A stretch of DNA of 64,000 nt from Mesostigma viride (Eukaryota; Streptophyta; Mesostigmatophyceae; Mesostigmatales; Mesostigmataceae): the NCBI GenBank assembly GCA_009746045.1, contig RPFO01000041.1, positions 5,255,920-5,319,919 of the forward strand, in the 5' to 3' direction. Positions 46,801 through 58,800 of the stretch are shown piece after piece. Within the stretch, counting starts at the first letter, position 1. Each line of letters opens with the position of its first letter. The notes beneath the pieces are model-generated. The model was not told the DNA's origin. It did no database searches and saw only the letters and a list, made by a program, of their open reading frames with translations. Made by a program: the position numbers and the translations under genes.

Positions 46801-49800
46801 GTTAGGGCGTTAAACTGGATGGGGGGGGGGGGCGAGACCCGCCTGCTGTAGATTCAGCCCGTGTGCCCGGGCCTCTGCAGCAGGCGGCCCTAGATGGGAT
46901 CGATGATGCTTGCAGGTCCTTTGTCCGCCGGAACGGTGGTTCCGTAGCGGCAATGGCAGGATCTGTAGTGGATGGGGGTGAATATGCTGAAGGAGCCCCT
47001 TACGAACCGTTAGTGGCCGCACGCTTGGCTTTGCCTGGTCCGGGGGAAGGTGGCCAAGTGGATGTGCTGAACTTACTACCCCCCTCTTGGGGAGCAATTT
47101 TGAATGATGAGAGTAGGATGGTACGGACGCTGAGCCCAGCAGAGCGGATCTTGCAGAAGTCGATGCGGATCTCGCGGGGGTGTAGCATGGAGGAGTTCGC
47201 GCGGGTTTGCACGGTGTGTGTGGAGAGGGGGATTTTGGGTGGATTTTTTGAGGAGGAGCCGCCTATGGTGAACGGTACTTTGGGGTCGGAAAGCCCGACG
47301 GCCGTATACGGCTGATTGTGGACAACCGGCGTGGCAACATGCCACTACCTGATCCTATGCCCGCTTTTTTACCACACCTTGGCGTGATTTGCGATTTGCC
47401 CACGCGCGCTGGGGAGGATGTTTTTGGGGGCGTATCAGATTTGGATTCGTACTACAACAGACTCCGCCTGCCAGTTTGGATGCGGCGGTACTGTGCGTGG
47501 ATGCCGGTGTGGTCGGATCTGGTGGGCCTGAGTGGGGCTCGTCGGAAGGTGTGGCCGTGGATGTTGTGCTGGCCAATGGGCAACAAGCTGGCCGTCGCGG
47601 TGGCCCAGTGTGTGCATCAGTCTGTGTTGTACCGCTGTGGCCCCAAGCCGCCGTTGGAGGCTAGTCGTGGGCTGAGCATCAACATGTCCGCGCTGATCCT
47701 GGTGGCGGAGGCCAACGAGGCGGGGGAGACCGTCCGGCTGAGGCTGGAGGAGGACCCTGCTGCGCCCTTGGCGCCCTCGCCGTGCTTCGAATCTCGGCAG
47801 GATCTGGAAGGTATGCATGCTGTGACGATCGATGACCTCCATTTCACCCACTGTGCGTCGGTGGATGGGGTGAATCAGCAGCTAGATCGTGTTCAGGCTG
47901 CCTACGCCGCTGTTGGGCTGGTGCAGAAGTCTGACAAGGTGGTACGGGCGACAGCAGAGCAGACTGGTGTGCAGGCGGTGGGGGTCATTCACCAAAGGGA
48001 TGGTGACGTGGTGCCTGTTCCTGAGCGTGTGGTGGCAGTTATCGCCGCTACTCATAGAATCTTAGATCGCGGGTTTACATACTACCGCGAACTTAGTTCT
48101 GTGCTTGGGAAGTGGGTGTGGATGCATCTGCTGTGCCGCCCCATGCTTTCGGTGTGGTCTGAGACGTACCGGCTGCTAGCAGCCATGAATGCCTCCCTGC
48201 CTGGGCGCCGCTGGCGCCTCCCTGCGGGGGCCCGCCAGGAGCTTCAGGCGGCGATCGACCTGGCCCCCTTTTTGAGGGCGGCCAGGGCCCGGCCCCTTTC
48301 TGACCGGGTCGTCGCAAGTGATGCGAGCGGCTCCGGCGGTGGGGTGGTCTACAGGGACCTGCCTGGGGCCGATTGTGCCCGGCTGGCGACCCGGCGCGAA
48401 GCGCGGGGGTGGCGGACGACAGCTTTAACGTCTGGGGAGGACTGGGACCTGGAGCGCATGGAGGAGGGGGACTACAGCCTGCTGGATAGTGGCCACTGGC
48501 GTACGGCACTGTCCTACCGGTGGCGGGGGCAGCCTAACCACATCAACGTCAAGGAGGCGATTGCTGCGACACAGGGGGTCGAGTGGTCGTGCCGGACCAA
48601 GGCGTGTCGGGGTAAGCGAGTCGTCCGGCTCGTAGACTCCAGTGCTGTGGTGGGGGCGTTTGTCAGAGGGCGGTCGTCTTCCTACCGTCTCAACCAGCTG
48701 GTTCGACGCTACTGCGCTCTGTCACTGGCTGGCGACATGCAGAGCCACTGGGTCTGGGTGGCTACCGACCACAACCCAGCTGACAAGGCCAGTCGGCGTG
48801 GCGCTTGGGTTCCTGACTTGACCCGGTGTGGTGACGTGCATCCCAACCCTGGGCCTGAGGGGGCGCGACGCCCTCGGGACTTGGCACTTTTGGAGGGCAC
48901 AGTCAACCCTGTGTCTACCTTGCCAGCGTACCGACGTGCGGCGGCTGTCTACGTGGCGTGGGCGCCACCTGGCCCTGTCGACCCAGCTGACGCCGAAGCC
49001 ATTTTCTGTGAGTGGATTTCTGCTGTCTACCATGCCAGAGGCGGGCGGGGGCGTACCTTATGCCAGCATGCCAAGGCCTGTCTGCACCTGTACTACCCCG
49101 ACATTGTTCGGAATTGGGTACTGGCGGACCGCCTGCTAGCAGGTTGGCAGCGGCTTGTTCCGGCTGTCAGCCCTCCGCCTATGCCCTGGCGCCTTTGCTA
49201 TTTCACTGCCCTGTTGCTAGTTTCACGTCGACAGGTGCATTTGAGTGCGTTGATTATTATTGCTTTCCAGCAGTATTTACGCATTAGCGAGGCGCTAGGG
49301 CTGCGGGTTCGGGATGTGGCTCATCCCGGCCACCCCCTTCTCGAGCCAGGGCCCATGGTCGGTGCCCTTGTGCTGCGCAACCCCAAAACTGCGCAGGGGG
49401 CGGCCCAGCACGTCCTCGTCCGGGATCCACTTTCTTTGTGGCTCCTGCGACGTCTGACGGCTGGCCAGCCCCCGGATGCACTCCTCTTTCGAGGCTTAAC
49501 GTACAGCCAGGCTAGGCAGCAGTGGGAGGCTGTGCAGGCCCGCATGAGCATCCCAGGGATGTTTTCTTTTCACAGCCTCCGGCATGGGGGGGCGACGCAC
49601 GACGCCATCGCTGGCGAGTCGCCGGAGGCCATCCAGCTGCGCGGCCGGTGGGCTTCGGCCCTCTCGGTCACGCGCTACATTGGCCTCCACCGCAGCCTCC
49701 TGGGGCGCGACATCCCACCCGCCCTCTGGGCTCAGGCCCTGGGTTTTGACCCAGCGGCTTTCCGGCGCCACTTCGGTGGCGTCGAGTTTTGACGTCCTCC

Positions 49801-52800
49801 TGTTTTACCTCTCGTCTTTTAGCTATCAACTGACCTCACCCTTGTGTGGGAGGTCAGGGGGGAAATGGTTTAACTAACCCGAGGGTGAACCTGGGTTGGG
49901 ACAAAGTACCCCCATAGCTAGGTAGTTTAAGTTTTCTTTTTTGCATGTCCTACGTATTTTCGGCTGTTAGCCATGTAAGGAGATGTGGGTAGAGCAGGGG
50001 CACAGCTGCTGTGGGCTGGCCCTGCACATTCACATAGTGTGCTCACCCTAGCATACAGATGGCCGTGTTGCCATCTGGTAGACATGTCTGTGTTATTCCA
50101 CCGTATAGAGCTAGCACACATATTGTAATAAATTTGATGTTTTGTGGTGATGCATGCAAAGCAAGGCAAGGCCAGAAATGGATTTGGTGAGCTATGCTCA
50201 TTTTATCTATGACTAACCTGCTGAGCGGAGAATGCAACGCCGTATAGCACCAAAAGAAAAAATAATTTTAGAAAAAATATTTTTTTGTGCTGGCACCCGT
50301 ACCCCAGCCACCCAGGTAGGGGTTGGCTGGAGAGGTGGTTGCTATAAAGGGTGGGCTTCCATTCTAGGGAAGCAGGTTGTTTTCTTTTGCCTCCCACCCG
50401 CCCACCCTGGCAAAAGGGGGTAGAGCAGGGGCACAGCTGCTGTGGGCTGGCCCTGCACATTCACATAGTGTGCTCACCCTAGCATACAGATGGCCGTGTT
50501 GCCATCTGGTAGACATGTCTGTGTTATTCCACCATATAGAGCTAGCACACATATTGTAATAAATTTGATGTTTTGTGGTGATGCATGCAAAGCAAGGCAA
50601 GGCCAGAAATGGATGTATGACGTCTAAACAATATACTACGATCTACCTTCCTAAGTATGACGTCTAAACACGATCTACCTTCCTAAGTATGACGTCTAAA
50701 CAATATACTACGATCTACCTTCCTAAGTATGACGTCTAAACAATATACTACGATCTACCTTCCTAAGTATGACGTCTAAACAATATATAACGATCTACCT
50801 TCCTAAGTATGACGTCTAAACAATATACTACGATCTACCTTCCTAAGTATGACGTCTAAATAATATACTACGATCTACCTTCCTAAGTATGACGTCTAAA
50901 CAATATACTACGATCTACCTTCCTAAGTATGACGTCTAAACACGATCTACCTTCCTAAGTATGACGTCTAAACAATATACTACGATCTACCTTCCTAAGT
51001 ATGACGTCTAAACAATATACTACGATCTACCTTCCTAAGTATGACGTCTAAACAATATACTACGATCTACCTTCCTAAGTATGACGTCTAAACAATATAT
51101 AACGATCTACCTTCCTAAGTATGACGTCTAAACAATATACTACGATCTACCTTCCTAAGTATGACGTCTAAATAATATACTACGATCTACCTTCCTAAGT
51201 ATGACGTCTAAACAATATACTACGATCTACCTTCCTAAGTATGACGTCTAAATAATATACTACGATCTACCTTCCTAAGTATGACGTCTAAACAATATAC
51301 TACGATCTACCTTCCTAAGTATGACGTCTAAACACGATCTACCTTCCTAAGTATGACGTCTAAACAATATACTACGATCTACCTTCCTAAGTATGACGTC
51401 TAAACAATATACTACGATCTACCTTCCTAAGTATGACGTCTAAACAATATACTACGATCTACCTTCCTAAGTATGACGTCTAAACAATATATAACGATCT
51501 ACCTTCCTAAGTATGACGTCTAAACAATATACTACGATCTACCTTCCTAAGTATGACGTCTAAACAATATACTACGATCTACCTTCCTAAGTATGACGTC
51601 TAAACAATATACTACGATCTACCTTCCTAAGTATGACGTCTAAACAATATACTACGATCTACCTTCCTAAGTATGACGTCTAAACAATATACTACGATCT
51701 ACCTTCCTAAGTATGACGTCTAAACAATATACTACGATCTACCTTCCTAAGTATGACGTCTAAACACGATCTACCTTCCTAAGTATGACGTCTAAACAAT
51801 ATACTACGATCTACCTTCCTAAGTATGACGTCTAAACACGATCTACCTTCCTAAGTATGACGTCTAAACAATATACTACGATCTACCTTCCTAAGTATGA
51901 CGTCTAAACAATATACTACGATCTACCTTCCTAAGTATGACGTCTAAACAATATACTACGATCTACCTTCCTAAGTATGACGTCTAAACAATATACTACG
52001 ATCTACCTTCCTAAGTATGACGTCTAAACAATATACTACGATCTACCTTCCTAAGTATGACGTCTAAACAATATATAACGATCTACCTTCCTAAGTATGA
52101 CGTCTAAACAATATACTACGATCTACCTTCCTAAGTATGACGTCTAAACAATATATAACGATCTACCTTCCTAAGTATGACGTCTAAACAATATATAACG
52201 ATCTACCTTCCTAAGTATGACGTCTAAACAATATACTACGATCTACCTTCCTAAGTATGACGTCTAAACAATATATAACGATCTACCTTCCTAAGTATGA
52301 CGTCTAAACAATATATACGATCTACCTTCCTAAGTATGACGTCTAAACAATATACTACGATCTACCTTCCTAAGTATGACGTCTAAACAATATACTACGA
52401 TCTACCTTCCTAAGTATGACGTCTAAACAATATACTACGATCTACCTTCCTAAGTATGACGTCTAAACAATATACTACGATCTACCTTCCTAAGTATGAC
52501 GTCTAAACAATATACTACGATCTACCTTCCTAAGTATGACGTCTAAACAATATACTACGATCTACCTTCCTAAGTATGACGTCTAAACAATATATACGAT
52601 CTACCTTCCTAAGTATGACGTCTAAACAATATACTACGATCTACCTTCCTAAGTATGACGTCTAAACAATATACTACGATCTACCTTCCTAAGTATGACG
52701 TCTAAACACGATCTACCTTCCTAAGTATGACGTCTAAACAATATACTACGATCTACCTTCCTAAGTATGACGTCTAAACAATATACTACGATCTACCTTC

Positions 52801-55800
52801 CTAAGTATGACGTCTAAACAATATACTACGATCTACCTTCCTAAGTATGACGTCTAAACAATATATAACGATCTACCTTCCTAAGTATGACGTCTAAACA
52901 ATATACTACGATCTACCTTCCTAAGTATGACGTCTAAACAATATATACGATCTACCTTCCTAAGTATGACGTCTAAACAATATATACGATCTACCTTCCT
53001 AAGTATGACGTCTAAACAATATACTACGATCTACCTTCCTAAGTATGACGTCTAAACAATATACTACGATCTACCTTCCTAAGTATGACGTCTAAACAAT
53101 ATATACGATCTACCTTCCTAAGTATGACGTCTAAACAATATACTACGATCTACCTTCCTAAGTATGACGTCTAAACAATATACTACGATCTACCTTCCTA
53201 AGTATGACGTCTAAACAATATATACGATCTACCTTCCTAAGTATGACGTCTAAACAATATACTACGATCTACCTTCCTAAGTATGACGTCTAAACAATAT
53301 ATACGATCTACCTTCCTAAGTATGACGTCTAAACACGATCTACCTTCCTAAGTATGACGTCTAAACAATATACTACGATCTACCTTCCTAAGTATGACGT
53401 CTAAACACGATCTACCTTCCTAAGTATGACGTCTAAACAATATACTACGATCTACCTTCCTAAGTATGACGTCTAAACAATATATACGATCTACCTTCCT
53501 AAGTATGACGTCTAAACAATATACTACGATCCTAAGTATGACGTCTAAACAATATACTACGATCTACCTTCCTAAGTATGACGTCTAAACACGATCTACC
53601 TTCCTAAGTATGACGTCTAAACAATATACTACGATCTACCTTCCTAAGTATGACGTCTAAACAATATACTACGATCTACCTTCCTAAGTATGACGTCTAA
53701 ACAATATATACGATCTACCTTCCTAAGTATGACGTCTAAACAATATACTACGATCTACCTTCCTAAGTATGACGTCTAAACAATATACTACGATCTACCT
53801 TCCTAAGTATGACGTCTAAACAATATACTACGATCTACCTTCCTAAGTATGACGTCTAAACACGATCTACCTTCCTAAGTATGACGTCTAAACAATATAC
53901 TACGATCTACCTTCCTAAGTATGACGTCTAAACAATATACTACGATCTACCTTCCTAAGTATGACGTCTAAACAATATACTACGATCTACCTTCCTAAGT
54001 ATGACGTCTAAACAATATATACGATCTACCTTCCTAAGTATGACGTCTAAACAATATACTACGATCTACCTTCCTAAGTATGACGTCTAAACAATATACT
54101 ACGATCTACCTTCCTAAGTATGACGTCTAAACAATATACTACGATCTACCTTCCTAAGTATGACGTCTAAACAATATACTACGATCTACCTTCCTAAGTA
54201 TGACGTCTAAACAATATACTACGATCTACCTTCCTAAGTATGACGTCTAAACACGATCTACCTTCCTAAGTATGACGTCTAAACAATATACTACGATCTA
54301 CCTTCCTAAGTATGACGTCTAAACAATATACTACGATCTACCTTCCTAAGTATGACGTCTAAACAATATACTACGATCTACCTTCCTAAGTATGACGTCT
54401 AAACAATATATACGATCTACCTTCCTAAGTATGACGTCTAAACAATATACTACGATCTACCTTCCTAAGTATGACGTCTAAACAATATACTACGATCTAC
54501 CTTCCTAAGTATGACGTCTAAACAATATACTACGATCTACCTTCCTAAGTATGACGTCTAAACAATATACTACGATCTACCTTCCTAAGTATGACGTCTA
54601 AACAATATACTACGATCTACCTTCCTAAGTATGACGTCTAAACAATATACTACGATCTACCTTCCTAAGTATGACGTCTAAACACGATCTACCTTCCTAA
54701 GTATGACGTCTAAACAATATACTACGATCTACCTTCCTAAGTATGACGTCTAAACACGATCTACCTTCCTAAGTATGACGTCTAAACAATATACTACGAT
54801 CTACCTTCCTAAGTATGACGTCTAAACAATATACTACGATCTACCTTCCTAAGTATGACGTCTAAACAATATACTACGATCTACCTTCCTAAGTATGACG
54901 TCTAAACAATATACTACGATCTACCTTCCTAAGTATGACGTCTAAACAATATACTACGATCTACCTTCCTAAGTATGACGTCTAAACAATATATACGATC
55001 TACCTTCCTAAGTATGACGTCTAAACAATATACTACGATCTACCTTCCTAAGTATGACGTCTAAACAATATATACGATCTACCTTCCTAAGTATGACGTC
55101 TAAACAATATATACGATCTACCTTCCTAAGTATGACGTCTAAACAATATATACGATCTACCTTCCTAAGTATGACGTCTAAACAATATATACGATCTACC
55201 TTCCTAAGTATGACGTCTAAACAATATACTACGATCTACCTTCCTAAGTATGACGTCTAAACAATATACTACGATCTACCTTCCTAAGTATGACGTCTAA
55301 ACAATATACTACGATCTACCTTCCTAAGTATGACGTCTAAACAATATACTACGATCTACCTTCCTAAGTATGACGTCTAAACAATATATACGATCTACCT
55401 TCCTAAGTATGACGTCTAAACAATATACTACGATCTACCTTCCTAAGTATGACGTCTAAACAATATATACGATCTACCTTCCTAAGTATGACGTCTAAAC
55501 AATATATACGATCTACCTTCCTAAGTATGACGTCTAAACAATATACTACGATCTACCTTCCTAAGTATGACGTCTAAACAATATATACGATCTACCTTCC
55601 TAAGTATGACGTCTAAACAATATACTACGATCTACCTTCCTAAGTATGACGTCTAAACAATATACTACGATCTACCTTCCTAAGTATGACGTCTAAACAA
55701 TATACTACGATCTACCTTCCTAAGTATGACGTCTAAACAATATACTACGATCTACCTTCCTAAGTATGACGTCTAAACAATATACTACGATCTACCTTCC

Positions 55801-58800
55801 TAAGTATGACGTCTTAACACGATCTACCTTCCTAAGTATGACGTCTAAACAATATACTACGATCTACCTTCCTAAGTATGACGTCTAAACAATATATACG
55901 ATCTACCTTCCTAAGTATGACGTCTAAACACGATCTACCTTCCTAAGTATGACGTCTAAACAATATACTACGATCTACCTTCCTAAGTATGACGTCTAAA
56001 CAATATATACGATCTACCTTCCTAAGTATGACGTCTAAACAATATACTACGATCTACCTTCCTAAGTATGACGTCTAAACACGATCTACCTTCCTAAGTA
56101 TGACGTCTAAACAATATACTACGATCTACCTTCCTAAGTATGACGTCTAAACAATATATACGATCTACCTTCCTAAGTATGACGTCTAAACAATATACTA
56201 CGATCTACCTTCCTAAGTATGACGTCTAAACACGATCTACCTTCCTAAGTATGACGTCTAAACAATATACTACGATCTACCTTCCTAAGTATGACGTCTA
56301 AACAATATATACGATCTACCTTCCTAAGTATGACGTCTAAACAATATACTACGATCTACCTTCCTAAGTATGACGTCTAAACAATATACTACGATCTACC
56401 TTCCTAAGTATGACGTCTAAACAATATACTACGATCTACCTTCCTAAGTATGACGTCTAAACAATATACTACGATCTACCTTCCTAAGTATGACGTCTAA
56501 ACAATATACTACGATCTACCTTCCTAAGTATGACGTCTAAACAATATACTACGATCTACCTTCCTAAGTATGACGTCTAAACAATATACTACGATCTACC
56601 TTCCTAAGTATGACGTCTAAACACGATCTACCTTCCTAAGTATGACGTCTAAACAATATACTACGATCTACCTTCCTAAGTATGACGTCTAAACACGATC
56701 TACCTTCCTAAGTATGACGTCTAAACAATATACTACGATCTACCTTCCTAAGTATGACGTCTAAACAATATACTACGATCTACCTTCCTAAGTATGACGT
56801 CTAAACAATATACTACGATCTACCTTCCTAAGTATGACGTCTAAACAATATATACGATCTACCTTCCTAAGTATGACGTCTAAACAATATACTACGATCT
56901 ACCTTCCTAAGTATGACGTCTAAACAATATATACGATCTACCTTCCTAAGTATGACGTCTAAACAATATATACGATCTACCTTCCTAAGTATGACGTCTA
57001 AACAATATACTACGATCTACCTTCCTAAGTATGACGTCTAAACAATATATACGATCTACCTTCCTAAGTATGACGTCTAAACAATATATACGATCTACCT
57101 TCCTAAGTATGACGTCTAAACAATATATAACGATCTACCTTCCTAAGTATGACGTCTAAACAATATACTACGATCTACCTTCCTAAGTATGACGTCTAAA
57201 CAATATACTACGATCTACCTTCCTAAGTATGACGTCTAAACACGATCTACCTTCCTAAGTATGACGTCTAAACAATATACTACGATCTACCTTCCTAAGT
57301 ATGACGTCTAAACAATATATACGATCTACCTTCCTAAGTATGACGTCTAAACACGATCTACCTTCCTAAGTATGACGTCTAAACAATATACTACGATCTA
57401 CCTTCCTAAGTATGACGTCTAAACAATATACTACGATCTACCTTCCTAAGTATGACGTCTAAACAATATATAACGATCTACCTTCCTAAGTATGACGTCT
57501 AAACAATATACTACGATCTACCTTCCTAAGTATGACGTCTAAACACGATCTACCTTCCTAAGTATGACGTCTAAACAATATACTACGATCTACCTTCCTA
57601 AGTATGACGTCTAAACAATATATACGATCTACCTTCCTAAGTATGACGTCTAAACAATATATACGATCTACCTTCCTAAGTATGACGTCTAAACAATATA
57701 CTACGATCTACCTTCCTAAGTATGACGTCTAAACAATATATAACGATCTACCTTCCTAAGTATGACGTCTAAACAATATACTACGATCTACCTTCCTAAG
57801 TATGACGTCTAAACAATATACTACGATCTACCTTCCTAAGTATGACGTCTAAACAATATATACGATCTACCTTCCTAAGTATGACGTCTAAACAATATAC
57901 TACGATCTACCTTCCTAAGTATGACGTCTAAACAATATACTACGATCTACCTTCCTAAGTATGACGTCTAAACAATATACTACGATCTACCTTCCTAAGT
58001 ATGACGTCTAAACAATATATACGATCTACCTTCCTAAGTATGACGTCTAAACAATATATACGATCTACCTTCCTAAGTATGACGTCTAAACAATATATAC
58101 GATCTACCTTCCTAAGTATGACGTCTAAACAATATACTACGATCTACCTTCCTAAGTATGACGTCTAAACAATATATAACGATCTACCTTCCTAAGTATG
58201 ACGTCTAAACAATATATACGATCTACCTTCCTAAGTATGACGTCTAAACAATATACTACGATCTACCTTCCTAAGTATGACGTCTAAACAATATATACGA
58301 TCTACCTTCCTAAGTATGACGTCTAAACAATATACTACGATCTACCTTCCTAAGTATGACGTCTAAACACGATCTACCTTCCTAAGTATGACGTCTAAAC
58401 AATATACTACGATCTACCTTCCTAAGTATGACGTCTAAACAATATATACGATCTACCTTCCTAAGTATGACGTCTAAACAATATATACGATCTACCTTCC
58501 TAAGTATGACGTCTAAACAATATACTACGATCTACCTTCCTAAGTATGACGTCTAAACAATATATACGATCTACCTTCCTAAGTATGACGTCTAAACAAT
58601 ATACTACGATCTACCTTCCTAAGTATGACGTCTAAACAATATACTACGATCTACCTTCCTAAGTATGACGTCTAAACAATATATACGATCTACCTTCCTA
58701 AGTATGACGTCTAAACAATATACTACGATCTACCTTCCTAAGTATGACGTCTAAACAATATACTACGATCTACCTTCCTAAGTATGACGTCTAAACAATA

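Larger units (their letters stand above)
45286..50614 (+). mobile_element. Kangaroo-like tyrosine-recombinase retrotransposon (DIRS order), near-complete
   Basis: 5329 bp inserted in the minisatellite between CCTAA and GTATGACG, with no target duplication. Terminal sequences form split direct repeats in the order A1-genes-B1-A2-B2: A1 45286-45494 and A2 50184-50392 (209 bp each), B1 49987-50183 and B2 50418-50614 (197 bp each). The B1/A2 junction equals the element's right end joined to its left end, as expected for integration from a circle. It encodes Gag and a pol with reverse transcriptase, RNase H and tyrosine recombinase, and no DDE integrase or protease. A/A and B/B pairs show at most one difference, so the insertion is young. 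Split repeats plus tyrosine recombinase define the PAT/Kangaroo/Ngaro type. Confidence 0.93.

Noticed and set aside
45334-46851. 505-codon frame overlapping the Kangaroo-like Gag
   Set aside because: It runs in another frame through A1 and Gag, is Gly/Arg/Trp-rich as expected of a shadow frame, and is not kept in the degenerate copy.
47270-47320. Programmed frameshift site in pol
   Set aside because: The older copy is in frame at this point and differs by one extra T, so a deletion or sequencing error is simpler.
55054-55260. Open frame encoding a 13-residue repeat protein
   Set aside because: It exists only because five 39-bp units (a multiple of 3) lie in a row; neighbouring 40-bp units break it at once.
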